From: Astrocystis sublimbata
Lineage: Eukaryota > Ascomycota > Sordariomycetes > Xylariales > Xylariaceae
Direction: 5' to 3'
Assembly (NCBI GenBank): GCA_022453515.1
Contig: JAJNNY010000060.1
Span: forward strand, 1-64,000
DNA: 64,000 nucleotides
Positions within the stretch are counted from its first letter, which is position 1. The number at the start of each line of letters is the position of its first letter. Below the pieces are notes generated by a model. That model worked only from the letters and a program-made list of their open reading frames with translations, was not told the origin of the DNA and did no database searches. Of the stretch, positions 23,061-35,774 are shown one piece after another. The position numbers were made by a program, and so were the translations under genes.

Positions 23061-24526
23061 TTAAGCCCTAAACTCTCTCTTAGACTTCATGACAGGGTTC
23101 GTGCCGGGCAATTCACTCAGCCCTAAAAGCATCATTCCGTTAGCAAGACGCTCTCCCTTTTACAGTCTAGAGAGTATGTGTACAGCATTGAAATTTTAAA
23201 CTTACATCCATCGATAGGCTCATTCACTTTATCAGCAACCTGGCACTGGTTCTGCAGCTGGACATTCTGCGACTTGAGCATGGGCGCCGACACGTATGTA
23301 TGGCCGTCCATGGCCTTCTGTAGGGCGTCGTCCTTCCATCCGAAGACGTAGTCGGCATGGTCCGAGAAGCCTGTGCAAATGTCAGCATCTACTTGTAAAC
23401 ACGCGACATGAACACGATCAATCATCGGCAGCCCCTTTTATCGCCACTACAGCCACGGCACTTCCAATAACAATCAACATACCTGTCGGGTCACCACTCG
23501 ACCACACAAAAGGCTGATTGCCATCGGCGAAATCTGAAGCATCGATCTTGTTGAACTGGCGGGTATCCCAGACCGTCTCGAGCAAGATCTGCGGCAGTCG
23601 AACGGGGTGAGTAGCGGGGCAGGGCCCGCCCGACTCGAAGGTGCCGCTCTCCGGATATGCGACGTGGTCCTGGTGGTTGGGGGAGTCGAGGTTCTTGCCA
23701 TCCCAGCAGGTCGGGAAGCGGTGGTTGGCCATGATGCCGTAGGGGCAGGCCGTGGTCGGGAAGTTGACGTACTCGGGCTCGCGCGTGCCCGCGTTCTGCA
23801 TGCATGTGTAGGTCAGCTGTCGCCACCTGCGTGACTCGTCGCGGTTGCGGAATGTCGAGTCGCCGACGAGCATGCGGAAGCCGGGCTTGAATGCGGTGAC
23901 GGTGGACTTTTGCTGCGTGTCGAAGAGCGCGTCCGTCATGTAGTAGACCATCTGTTGGCGATGTCAGCCACGAGCGATCGCTGGACTAAGAAAGAGAGTC
24001 GCCAGTGGGGATCTTGGGTGGTGATTGGTCACATACCATGCCACCTTGGTTTCTAGAGTTATCTTGCGCCATTTGAGGGACTCGTTTGAAGGTTCCGTTC
24101 TTGTGGCGATAGCTTCAGAGGATGCTTGTCAGTATCCTAGACTCGAAAACTGTGAAATATTCAACTCGGCGAACGTCACTGACTAGAGCACCGCAGTCCA
24201 ATAGTTTGAGAAGTCTTCGCTGAACTGGCAAGTAGTACAAGTCGAGAGACTCGCAAGATCGTGCGTAACCGGGTCCATGGTTGTGTTAAACGAGTTCTGT
24301 AGCACAAGCTTAGCTGGCATCGTCACCTCACCACCGGCGGCTCTCGCGACCCCCACCAAGAACGATGTGCACTTACTCCTCCGACGACTTGATGAAGATG
24401 AGCTGAAGGGTTCTGGCCGGGATTCACAAGCGGATCCAGACGTTGAACAGTGAGCTGCGAACAGGGAAATCGCAGCAGCGCGCTTGCGGGCGCAAGCAGC
24501 CCTAAGGCGAGGATGAAGCTATGCAT
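23061..24526 (-). CDS. Secreted DUF1996 family protein
   Basis: Six exons, 24526-24377, 24296-24184, 24112-24037, 23951-23483, 23370-23206 and 23122-23061, join in phase to 344 aa. A signal peptide (MHSFILALGLLAPASA) precedes LRFPCSQLTVQRLDPLVNPG and HLHQVVGG, the hallmark start of DUF1996. Other family blocks follow: FPTCWDGKNLDSPNHQDHVAYP, PQILLETVWDT, DYVFGWKDDALQ, and the C-terminal GWLSELPG. Length fits a stand-alone DUF1996 protein; there is no WSC domain here. The family is widespread, secreted and biochemically uncharacterised. The 23205-23123 intron is required to reach the family's usual C-terminus. Confidence 0.9.
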
Positions 24527-25472
24527 GCCGGCGATGATTCACACTATGCGCAACGCGATGTTGATGTGTTACGGATCAAGTGGGCAGATAGAATCTAAGG
24601 AAGTTCGAAGGGACCGTGTTGCACTGCGATCTATTCTCGACAGCTAGAAATGGGAATTCGTCTACATTCATAGCTACCCACACACATACATCGACATCAA
24701 CGAGCAGACGGCCGCACTTCCGCATAGCTTACTGCCGATTGCCAAAATCTCTTCGAGCAACTACCATGCTATTGCCCAGGCTCGGACTAATTTGTTCTTC
24801 AATATCGGAACTTCCTACTATTGGTGAGTGGGTTTCGTTCATCGATACCGGCTAATGTGAAGAGCAATGACTGGCTCGGGAGTGGCAGTAGTGGGCCAAT
24901 CCAAGGAATTAAGTCAGGAACACTTTCACTTCCCTCAATCTCCTGTGATGATGCAGCTTATCTCTCAAGTTAAATGGCCATCGAGAGGAGGCCTTGATAG
25001 CGGCAAGTCATGCTTTCATGCCAACAAACAAGTCTCATGCATGGAGCCACTCGATGAGTAATGACCAAGCGACACAAGCAGATTCCCAATTGATAATATG
25101 AATCAGATCCGATTGTGACTTATTAAAGACACGTGCTTGTTTCTATTTTCGAACATGGCTGCCACCAGCCCGCCGGCTAAATCTGTCGGTGGCAACAGCA
25201 CAATCCACAAACAGGAATATCAACAAGTGATGTGTCCATATCGATCGACCGCACCTGCAACAGACAGATCACTCGTCAAATGTCCTCTCTACTTAGTAAA
25301 TAGAAGATTGACTGACATTATACAACTCGAAGTTGCGAGGTCCGGCTTATGCGCATCTAATACTCGCAACACCCGCTCGTGCATGGGCTTTCAATTGACT
25401 TGACTTTTCATTTTCCTCCTCCTTACAACCAATAATCACAGCCCAGTGCCTGGCCTCAGCTGAATCATTACC
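24527..25472. other. Divergent intergenic region, 0.9 kb
   Basis: Separates the DUF1996 gene (-) from the small Cys-rich gene (+). Only short unsupported ORFs. A pyrimidine-rich run precedes the ATG at 25473. Confidence 0.5.
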
Positions 25473-25899
25473 ATGTACCTCCTTACCATCCTCCTCGTCT
25501 CCCTCGCGCCTCTAGCAGCCCTCGGCCAGTCGCAGCAGACATGCACGGCCGAGATGATGCTGGATGACGACTGCATCGCCGTCGTCGACGCGAACGCATG
25601 CTACAACAAGTTCCGGTGGAACGCGCAGACTCTCACCTGCATTGACGGGAAGGATAATGCCGATAAGCAGAGAAAGGTGTGTAAAGGTGTTCATATCCCC
25701 CATTCCACTCCCCCCTTCAACCGTCATCGAATCACGACAACACGTCACAGCACAGGGAGACCAAACAAGCAATCCTGATCCTATGAACCCAAATGCTGAC
25801 TCCGAGCCCTCTCTACAGGCCTGCAAATGCTGCAGCTGCGTCGGCACCGTGATGTGCAACTGGACCAAGTCGCAGAGGTTTTCCTGCGCAACAAACTAG
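25473..25899 (+). CDS. Small secreted cysteine-rich protein
   Basis: Two exons, 25473-25676 and 25819-25899, joined in phase 0 across a 142-nt intron, give 94 aa. The signal peptide is clear (MYLLTILLVSLAPLAALG). The mature part of about 75 residues has ten cysteines, including a dense CKCCSC cluster made by the second exon. An even number suggests five disulfides. The size, secretion signal and Cys density fit effector-like or antimicrobial-like proteins of plant- or insect-associated fungi, but there is no recognisable family and the function is unknown. Confidence 0.7.
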
Positions 25900-26508
25900 A
25901 ACCCCAAGCTGTTTCCACACCCAGGGTCATTGTGTCTGGTCAGCTAGCTATTATCAGAGAACGATGTCTATTAGTAGGGGGAATGTTAGGAGTCAAACTG
26001 GGAAAAGGTCACCGGGTTTGCTTCATTCAGAGTAATTCAATTGAATTGAATTTAATTGCCGCTTATCACCACTCGCTCACTAGTCGTGATTCTCTTGGGC
26101 GCGCTCGTAGACAAGGGGGGCGTGGGGAAGAGTAAAACCACTGACCACAATCAACAACCTGAACATGGCCTTGTTGATTCGCTACAGAGAAAGAGAGACT
26201 ATTATTACGAAGACCCAAGTCCCTTACCAGATGTTTGGACATTCTCAATTACATATGACTAAGAAATCATGTAGAACAGGGTCTCAATTAGGTAAATAAG
26301 TTAAGAGCAACCAACCCCTGAAAGCCTTGTATGCCTGCACAGTTCATGTTCCCTTTTAACCCCTAACCCCTATTCATCACACTAAATATCGCCCCCTCTC
26401 TTCGTAATAACCCTCGATCTACACACGAAGCAGCGCTTTAAATAACCACAATCGATTGCATTTCACGAATCAACATTTCCATGAGTAGGCACACCCTCCT
26501 TCCCTTCC
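25900..26508. other. Gene-free stretch between two 3' ends
   Basis: 609 bp. A second copy of the 15-mer TAACCCCTAACCCCT lies at 26357-26371. Nothing coding seen. Confidence 0.5.
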
Positions 26509-28817
26509 CTAACAAATAAGCGGATGCCCAGGGTCCTCAACATCTAAGCCACCCAAAACCTCACCCATCTTAGTAACGGGAACAACATCCGTACACCGCG
26601 TCCAAGTCCCCATATCCCTAGCCTCGTACGCCGACCGCTGCAGCTGCAGAGTGGAGTTAGTCTTCCACTCCAGAAGCTTATAGTCAAGCCCCGAGCCGTG
26701 TGCACTAAATAGCGTTTCGATAACGTAGCTGAACACAACAAGAAGCGCGCCAACAGCAGATATGAAGACAAGAGCAAATAGGCTGAAGGAGGCGTACGAT
26801 GTGCTTCGCATTTTCTGTGCTGGAGTTTAGAGTCGCTTTCTCACATAAATGATTCCTCAAAGTTTACTGGGGAGTGAGTGCAGGGCAGCGACACATACTT
26901 GATTATCACAAAGCTTTCTAAACACCGGCGCAGTAAAGCCAACCCAATCCCCCAAAACATCCGGGTCCGACGGACCGTACGCAGCGTCCAACGGCACAGA
27001 CTGGTACCCCGCCATCAAGATCTGCCACAGATTCGTAAGGTCTTTCTTCCATTGGTCCGGCTCGAGCTCATAAAGCCAGCCCTCATTGATATTATTCTGC
27101 GACAGCAGGGCCTGCGGTCCCAGGTGGCCAAGTATCTCATCAATATACGGCGCGTTGGGAGAGACAACCGACTTGACAAAGTGTATGAAACGAGCCGCTT
27201 TTTCCGTAGTAGCGTTATCAGCCTCGAACTCCGCGTATGTAGTTCCGAAAAGATGAGCCGCTCCAGCAATAGCATCCCTTTGACTCGCAAGCGGCCCGCA
27301 CTCGGCGCCATCGCAGAACTGGTACTGGGCAGTGCAGCCAAGGGGCGAGGCTGGTTCTTGGGGGATGAACAGCTGAGCGCTGGCCTCTGTGTTGGGCTCG
27401 TATTCGCTCATTTCAACGCCCAGCGGCGCGACACGGTACCATGGATCATGTGAAGGTTGGAGGAACAGGACTCCGTTGCCCAGGAGGAAGAGAATGAATG
27501 TATCTGCGTCGCGTCGAGTAATGGATTCTATTGGCTGTATGCTATATGCAGAAGGGGCTTTGTCTTCGATGATGACGGAGCCGAATCTACCATAATCAGT
27601 TAGCATGGGGACGTAACTAGTTGCTTTAAAAGCGACCCAGTATTACATGATCCTCAAGAAGGGGAAATAACCAAAGTGACATACTGCAAATCAAAATTCG
27701 AGTACGTGATCGTGGAATCATTCGAAAACATAGCCGCGTACTGCTCCCTCAGCGGCCTGGCAAGATAAGCGTAATCCTTCCTCTGCGCAAAGGGATATCC
27801 ACCATAATGGTACAAGGTCGAGCCATCAAGTGATTTGTCCGGAAACTCGTTGAAATACAGACTAGTGTAGCCCTCCGTGATGATCGGCGCACAATGCAGG
27901 ATACTTCTCAGCTTGACCCTCTCACCAGGCGGAGAATTAAGGCCGAAATGGGCATGACTATCCAAGAGCCCGGAATCAATACGCAAGTTGTTCGAGGTGT
28001 CTCGACACATGGTATCATCAAAGGGACATGGCGCCTGAGTGTCAATGTGTGCTAGTATGCTCCTCAGCGTCAACTGATCGCAAACCGTTGTCCCAGCTGC
28101 ACTTTTACTACTATTAGAATAACACTGCGCAGCATAGCGAGCCGCATCATCAATGCGATCGCCGAAATAAGAATTCGCAGCGCCTGTTCGCTGGGTGAAA
28201 GACGCCGAACTCCGATAGCCGCAATTGGCGCTTTGGATCAGGACCTCGTCGCCGATTGCTATCGATGCGCGAGAGGAGTAGCCGCCCGCTATGGTGAACG
28301 ACACTGTGCAGAGGACAGCTACTGCTGCCGTTGACAAGGGGCGTAGATGAGGTATCTTTGAGCGTCTGTTTGCCCATGCCAACGGTAGAAGTAGCCATAT
28401 GCCGTCTTCTGCTGTGGAAGTGTTGCGCAAGATTGCCTTTTGTGAGTCAGCCGGCTTTTATCCTCATTTGTCATAAGATTGGAAAAGACTCGATGTGGTA
28501 TGTGAGACGGCTGTCCTGAAGCATACCCTGGGTAATGGTAAGATGGTAAAATGGGGGTATTGAGAAGATTTGCTCACTTGATGCTGATAATAAACGGCCT
28601 CTTGAGGAACAGACTTGGAGTGGACTCTATGCATGATGAAGCAGAGTATTCTCCAAACCCTAGTTGCAACAAAAGAAATAAAGAAGGCTATCAGTGCAAT
28701 CACAAGGTTCGCATCGTCTCGACTTAGTGTAAGTGTTGCGCCAAAGATGGGCCCTCGAGACCAGTTTGTCCAAACTCCTGTGTAAACAGGATATTCGGAG
28801 GTGGTCATTGTTGTCAA
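26509..28817 (-). CDS. Multi-membrane protein of unknown function, large external domain
   Basis: Four exons, 28817-28578, 28436-27685, 27586-26899 and 26814-26509, join in phase to 661 aa. Membrane segments are visible near residues 38-58 (NLVIALIAFFISFVATRVW), 113-131 (LSTAAVAVLCTVSFTIAGG) and in the last exon (FALVFISAVGALLVVF). Between the second and last lies a domain of about 430 residues with paired cysteines and several N-x-S/T sites, probably outside the cell or in a lumen. I recognise the layout (a start like YTGVWTNWSRGP, then AILRN) as a family common in Sordariomycetes that has no known function. Confidence 0.8.
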
Positions 28818-29705
28818 CAGCTTTAATAGCGAATCATCGATAGCTGGGCTCTATCAAGTACTCCTAGAACAAGAAAGGTATGAAATTGCTATGATCATGT
28901 TCATATAGCAAGTGCCGAGCATCATGGTGCACGAGTGCCATACACAAAAACATGAATAACACAAACTGGATATGTCACGATATTAGCCAGCACTATCCGT
29001 TTCGTGGGAACCCTCAATATTTATAGGATTATATCTATGCGGGACAAGAAGCTCTTTACTTCTGATAGGATTTTAGGAAGGACGTAGGACGCGAGTCTCA
29101 GCCTCAAGTGCTTGCGTAGATTAGTAAGAAGGCTGATTACGCTAACGACAAAACAGTGTTTAGGGGACTCAGCATAGATAGGACTTGTGGCTCAATTCTC
29201 GTTGCGATAAAAATAGTCCTAACATTATTAGAGCCAGAGCTAAGCCAAGACACAGTTTCATCCAAAGAGGAGCTGAGCTACCTATTGGACATAACGCTTC
29301 GACTCTGGATTCACTTTAAACCCGAGGTTTTCTCGGGAATATGAACTTTACAAGGTCCCACACAACTCTTATTATATTACGTCTGTGGCCCCCAAGGTTT
29401 ACTAAGATCATTTGCCCGAGCCCTCCCTTCGCCTCAGAGTAGTCTTGATCGAGATCGGTCTCTTTAGGGAATTTTCAATTGGTATCGTTGTAACTTGTAA
29501 CATAACATCCGTTACTTGAATTTCCAGTTCCATTTCCGGCTCCAGTCCATGCTCATAACATCATGACCAACATCAAGGTATCTCCACCATTCCAACATCT
29601 TCCGTCTTCCATCCTTCAAATCCCAACTTCGAATGGCCCCCATTCCATATTTAACTTTAGCTTTGCACTCTTGCATCATTCCACTTAACCCAATCCAACC
29701 CAAAT
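28818..29705. other. Gene-free stretch, 0.9 kb
   Basis: Left part is upstream of the membrane-protein gene and right part is the 3' flank of SKI2. Only short ORFs, none supported. Confidence 0.5.
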
Positions 29706-32700
29706 CTACATATACAAACTAGCCACCGCCGTGATATCCCGTCTAATCAACTCCTGCGCCGTCGTCATCTTCTGATACAGCTCCGGATCGCCAATGATCC
29801 TTGCGGCGTTCTTTACCTCTCTACACGTCTCGTCCAACCGCGTGATGCACCTCACAATGCTGCCCTCCAGCACATCCGTCAAGTCCGTGATGTTCTTAAA
29901 GCTCATGCCCCGGGACCACTCATAGACGACTTCCATGAGCCCGAACCGCGGCCTGCTCACAAAATCATTGCTGTCTTCGCTCGATTGGATGACTTGCCGT
30001 TCCGTCTGCACGTTATTTACTTTCTCGCTAATCTCGATGATGGTTTTCATGCCGCGCTCGAGATTGCCCGTCAGCTTCGGCACGCTGTCTGTTTTCTCCT
30101 GGAACACAAAGGCGGACAACAACGCCGCGATCTCAGCGGGCTCGTAGTCGGCGAGCACGTTGTCCAGGATGAGCTCAGTGAGGACGAGCTCGTCGGCCGA
30201 GTGGATCTCGCAGGCCACCTTGCCCTTGAGCTGGATGCGTGTTTCCGAGTCGACGAACGAGAGGTCCTTGAGGACCTCAATGCGCTGCTCGTAGTCGGGG
30301 AGGAGCTGTAGGTTTTGATCCGAGAGGGCTTGGCGGAGGGAGGAGATGTGTTCTTGGATCAGCCATTGGTCATGGCACATAGCATACTAGATTGGGACAG
30401 TGTTAGCGATATCAACCACTATGCCCAGGGTGGGGCAAGACAACTCGAAGGGCCCTCGTGTCATCTGAGTATGGAATGGGATTGGGGAGACAAGCTGACT
30501 TACGTGTTTCAAGAACTTGGGACATTGCATAGTCGCCGTCTTTATAATGTTCTCTGCCTCTTTTTGCCGTTTCTGTATGATCTCCTGCAGGTTCATGCTC
30601 CGTATCTTGGCCAAGCTCACCTCGTTCCATATGGCCGACTCCCACGTCTTGCAGAGTTTGAGCATGTTGTCCTTGGCCTGGGCCCTGCTCTCGCCGCCTT
30701 GGAAGAATTCGGGTATTATGCCCTCCACGAGCGTCGTGGTGAGGCACTCAATGTCGCTCAGGGGAACCATTATCGTCCGGACCGAGATGTTCCTCTTCTG
30801 CTGTGGCAAGGCTTTGAGAAGCGGTCTGAACTCTTTCACGAAGGGCAGAATATCTGACGAGTCTCTTGTTTCACGACCCGTCTTGATCTCCAACACGCCG
30901 ACGGTGGGCTGATCACCATGTACTTTGGTGCTGACACCTTCGTTGAGCAGAACACCCGGCGTTCGCACACCCTCCTTATTCCAAACAATCAAGCGTTGCT
31001 TTGTGAACAGCTTCTTCCCAATAGGAATGCTCAGGAGGCCTTTGTAGAGGTCCTGTGTGAGTTGCTTGTAGTTCATGGCCGCTTGATGACATTCGTCCAC
31101 GATCCCGTTGCAGATGCTGCAGGGTTCGCGCTTGATCTTGGCGAGATCGGCCTCTGAAATCTTGACGGCCTTTTCGTGTTCGGGCAGTAGTTGCTGGGTA
31201 GCATGCTCGGAGAAACTGCGCTTAATCATCTCTTCGATCTTCAATGCCTCAACTCGGAGCAAGTTGAGAATCATGTTGTAAGTCAGCCGGAACTGGGACC
31301 GCAGCTTACTAGGCGGGTCCAGAATCATCTTCTGAAGATCAATGACGGGCGGTGCTTCCTCGCCATTCCCAGGAGGAACAATGATGACGGACCCCACAGG
31401 ATCAAGACCACGACGGCCAGCTCGGCCTGCCATTTGGGTGTACTCGCCGGGCAGTAGGTTGCGGAAAGAGTGGCCATCGTGTTTGCGATAACCCGAGAAG
31501 ACCACCGTCCTTGTAGGTAGATTTAGTCCCATAGCAAACGTCTCCGTAGCAAAGAGGACTTTGACCAGGGTCTGAGCGAATAAAATCTCAACAATCTCCT
31601 TGACAATAGGCAATAGTCCACCGTGGTGCACAGCGATACCGCGGCCGAGGAGTTCGCGCATGCGGATGATCTGGGGTAGGACGCGATCCTCGGGTCGCAA
31701 ACGTGCAATAGACTTCTGTATGATCATATGAATGTGACTCTTCTCTTGAGCGGTGCAGAAATCTTGGTTACTCAGAGCATCTGCGTTCTCCTCGCACCTC
31801 TTCTTGGAGAAGACGAATATGCAGGCAGGCAGGAGACTCTGCTTTCGCAAGAACTGCACCAAGTGCACCCACAAATTCTTGTCTTGCGCAGCCGATGAGT
31901 GACCACCAGGTCGTCCTCCGCGGCCCATATGACCGGGAGCATGCGAGGCCCGCGGGGGACCGCCGCCGCCTCTGCCTCGCTGCTGGCCACCGCCGCCGCG
32001 CTGGCCGCCACGTTGCTGATTGCCCCCTCGAGCACCGCCGCGCTGGTTGCCGCGCTGCTGGTTGCCTCCGCCACGAGCAGGGCCAGGAGCTGGGAGAGCC
32101 TTGTCCTTGCCGCGCATGGCTTGGTCAGCTTCTTTCCAGCCTTTTTCGATGAATTTCTTCTGGTGATCGACGATCTTGTGTATGTTCTTGCCGGCCCATA
32201 GGTAGTGCTCGAGAGGCACGGGTCGCTTCGGGGTAGAAATGACGTAGATGTCCTTCTGCTTCGTCCTGCCGACCCAGGAGGCGAACTCATGCGTGTTGGG
32301 CACCGTAGCAGAGAGCAAGATAAGCGTGACGTGCTCGGGTAACATGATGATGACCTCCTCCCAGACCACACCTCGCTCCAAGTCGTTGACATAGTGGACC
32401 TCGTCGAAGATGACGAACTCGACGTCGCGGATCAAGTCGGCGCCTCGGTAGAGCATACTGCGCAGAATCTCGGTGGTCATGATCAGACAGCTCGCTTCGG
32501 GGTTGATCTGAACGTCACCGGTCAGGATACCGACCTCATCGAAGGTCTCGCGGAAATCTCTGAACTTCTGGTTGCTCAAGGCTTTGATGGGGGAGGTGTA
32601 GATGGCCTTGGTCATGTGGCGGGCGGCCAAGGCGATGGCGTATTCGGCCACGACGGTCTTGCCGGCCGAGGTGTGGGCGGCGACGAAGACGGAATCGCCG

Positions 32701-33704
32701 TTCTCGAGGTGGTAGACAGCCTCCTTCTGGAAGGTGTCAAGCTCGAAGGGCCACTCCCTGGCCATGTCCGGGACCAGCTCGCGGAAGTTGGGTATGTCTC
32801 TGTTGGTATCGACCATATGGGCCCACTCTCGGCCGGCCTTCCTGGCGCTCGAGGTGGCTAGGTTCGCGTGCGGTTCAAGAGCTGGGAACTCCACGGGCAG
32901 AAGGGCGTCAATATCCTCTTCCTCCTCGTCGGTGGGTGTCTCGTCGTCGGCGCCGTTGGCGTTGGCGTTGTCATAGCCGTTGACCTCATCCTTCTCTTTC
33001 ACAGGGCTGTCCTCCGGGTCCTGATCTAGCTCGGTCTCGATAGCCTTGGCCTCCTTCTCGTCGACAGTGGATTTCTTCTTGGTGAAGTCGATACCGCGTT
33101 CGAGACCAGGGGCGACCTCGAGCAGACCGCCCTCAGCACCGAGCCGGATGACACGCTCGAGCTTGCCCTTGGTGCCATCGACAGTCGCGGTGGAGCGCAG
33201 CAGCTGCTCCTCGGCGGCGGCGGCGGCCTCGACACCCTCCAGACCGCCGGGGGCGAAGGGGAAGAAGCCGGCAGCACCACGCACAAAGTCGGCGCGGCCT
33301 CCGGGCTTGCGGGTGAGCGAGGTCGAGTTCTTGGCGGTGGCGGTGTTGGCGGGGACGGTGACGTTGCGGTAGCCGGTGACCCTGCCCTCGAGTCCGTGGC
33401 GCTGGAAGCGGGTGACGGTGCGGGACTGGGTAGGCGCGATGCGGAAGAGCTGGGTCAGATCGGCTGGGCTGTCCCAGCGCTGCTGCAGCCGGTTAAGCCA
33501 CTCGGGCGAGAAGGTCGACGACGGCGTCAGGTACTTGGCCTCGAGCTCGGCCTTGAGCTGGTCGGGGTCCTGCTTGGTGCGTTTACGGGGGCGCTGTTGG
33601 AACAGCAGGTCATCGATGTTGAAGTCGTCGGCGACGGCCGTGTTGGCGACATGGAGCCTCTGCATGGCCTCGACGAGCCCTTCGGGGCCGTCGGGCGACG
33701 CCAT
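29706..33704 (-). CDS. SKI2: Ski2-like DExH RNA helicase (Ski complex)
   Basis: Two exons, 33704-30504 and 30386-29706, joined in phase 0, give 1293 aa. The helicase core shows motif I AHTSAGKT near residue 340, the DEVH box (FDEVHYVND) near 432, and motif VI QMAGRAGRRGLD near 758. An arch insertion and the C-terminal DSHCT helical domain (LLPDYEQRIEVL onward, second exon) follow. The N-terminal region (FSPEWLNRLQQRW) is characteristic of Ski2 rather than Mtr4. Ski2 unwinds cytoplasmic mRNA and feeds it to the exosome in 3'-5' decay, with Ski3 and Ski8. A Gly/Arg/Gln-rich RGG tract of about 65 residues (about 538-603) is inserted between the two RecA lobes. Confidence 0.93.
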
Positions 33705-34518
33705 GGCGATGCGATGCGATGTTTTCAAGGTTAAATCTCCACTTGGCACTTGATATTAAAATGAAAGAATTAAAAATGCAGCAACAGAATTCGGGTAGGT
33801 GGCAAAGCCTAGAATTCAAAACCCGTGAGGTAGGGACCGTGTGTGTGGTTGAGGAAAGGAATTAGGTAGTCGACGATTCTAGGTATTTTGAAGATGCACC
33901 AAAATCAGTGAGTGATGATGCCACGATAATTGCCTACAGCTGAGAAGGGTACACCCTGCTGCCGGCGTTCCTCGCGTGCAGGTGGGCATGGCGGGCACGC
34001 GGGGTACTTGGCTGGGTTTAGCAGTTGACAGCCGGCGTCGAGACCCTGGCACGCCTGGGAATTCGAATTCTTAGTGCCCGAGGGCCCTAGCTAGGGTGCT
34101 AGCTACCCCGCCAAAGACCCGACGTCACTTGGGAGCCTTTGAACACTCCACTTCGGATCTGTTTCTGCCCTTCAACTGGAACATCAAGATAACCAATTAT
34201 GAACAATGGCCTTCGTCCGTGCAATTGGACAAATATAGAAATAGATAAAGCAGCCTCATATTTCTGAGAACCCTTGTCCAAGTACCTCGGTAACCTGTTG
34301 AGCCTGTCCAACTACCTAGTAGGTACCTAGTGATTGTTGAGCCTCGGACGGAAATTCGCGGGCATTACAAAATCTCATAATGCAAGCTTCCAAGTCATGC
34401 CCAAGGTCTCCCAGACCGCAAAAAATCCATCAACGCCATGCAATACAATGCTCTTAGCATGAACATCTCTCACGCCCAGAGACGTAGTAGACCTATATAA
34501 CTTAGAATCAAATGACCA
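33705..34518. other. Intergenic region between SKI2 and CSM3
   Basis: 814 bp between two minus-strand genes. It contains a TACCTAGTAGGTACCTAG motif at about 34313-34330. No coding exon. Confidence 0.5.
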
Positions 34519-35774
34519 TCACCATAGCCCCTCCATCTCCGCCATCGCTGCCTCCTCCTCCTCGTCCACATCCCGCGCCCCAGTCGTGCCCTCGTCCGCT
34601 TTTGGGGCAGCGGTTTTGGGTGGTGGCGCTTTGTCGCCCGAGGACCCTTGCGCCTCCGCCTCCGCCTCCGCCATGAGCGCATCAAGGTCGTCGCCCTCAT
34701 CGTCGTCATCATCGTCTATGAAGCCTGGTTTTCTCGCGGGTCGGTGACTGATCGGCTTGGCTGTTTTCGTAAAAGTAGGTTCTGCTTCTGCCTCGGCCAT
34801 GAGCGCATCTAGGTCGTCGTCGTTGTTGTTGTCGTCTTCGTCGGGCACACGCCGCGTAACTATTGGCTGCGTGGGTTTTCCATTTCCAAATAACGAGGTG
34901 GGTGGTGTTGTTGTAGTTGTAGTTGTATTTATTGTTCGCTGCGCCTCGTCCTCGGCCATGAGGGCGTCCAGCTCATCCTCGTCTGGCTCATCTGCACCAT
35001 TGGCAGCCGAAGCAGCGTTCGCCTTCCGCGTGGGGCTCGTACCATAGATATCATCGTCCCCGAACGGATCGTCGTCTACTGCCGGCGTCTTGGCAGCCCT
35101 GTCCAAGCTGTGCTGGAAGATGGGGGCCACGCGGGCCGGGAACAGGGCGGCGTCCCTCTCTTGGGGCTGGTTCGCGTCGCCGAAGAGGTCGTCGTCGTTG
35201 TCGTTGTCGTCTTCGAAGCCGGCGGGCTTGGGCCGCCCCTCGTCGATCCACTGGATGCGCTTCAGCCGGATCTGGTTCTTGTGCCCCGCCTTCTCGACCA
35301 TGCTCAGCGCGTCCACGAACTTGGCTTTGGGGAAGAGGTCGTCGAGCCAGAGCTGGTAAAACGACAGCAGCCGCGACGCGTCGGAGAACTGCTCGGCAAG
35401 AGACATAATTAGTCAACCAGTCAGTGCAAAGGTTTGCGGGATGTGATGTTGCGAGGGAAGCATGAGTAAGTATGTGAATTAATGGCATGGATGCGTACCT
35501 CGTGACCTTTCCCCTTGAACTTGAGATTCTGGGCCTTGCTCCGTAACTTGGGTATCCCGTTCTCGGACAACAGCCGATTCTCGTCCAGCTTGACGCGCGG
35601 CACCCTGGGTTTCTTGGTCACGGAGACGGCCTCGTCGATGCCGAGGCCGAGGCCGCTGGCATCTTTACGCTTTTTGGATTGTGAATCTGTGTGGCCGTTC
35701 TTCGGGGCTGCCTCGTCGCCCGAGCTGGCAAATGGGTCGTCCTCCACATCGTAGTTGTCGAGGGCGTTCGCCAT
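34519..35774 (-). CDS. CSM3: Csm3/Swi3 replication fork protection protein
   Basis: Two exons, 35774-35499 and 35388-34519, joined in phase 0, give 381 aa. The Swi3 domain is explicit at about residues 62-135: [29 protein letters not shown], then [18 protein letters not shown]. This is the core of Csm3/Swi3/TIPIN, which with Tof1/Swi1 stabilises stalled replication forks and signals to the S-phase checkpoint in the nucleus. The N-terminus is acidic with a basic KKRK patch. The C-terminal half is very acidic and low-complexity, with three near-identical [17 protein letters not shown] units. Its start is placed at the first Met in a family-like context ([15 protein letters not shown]). Confidence 0.92.

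Noticed and set aside
23130..23175. U5-snRNA-like loop CCCTTTTAC with short stem
   Set aside because: It lies inside the last intron of the DUF1996 gene and has no Sm site or second U5 element.
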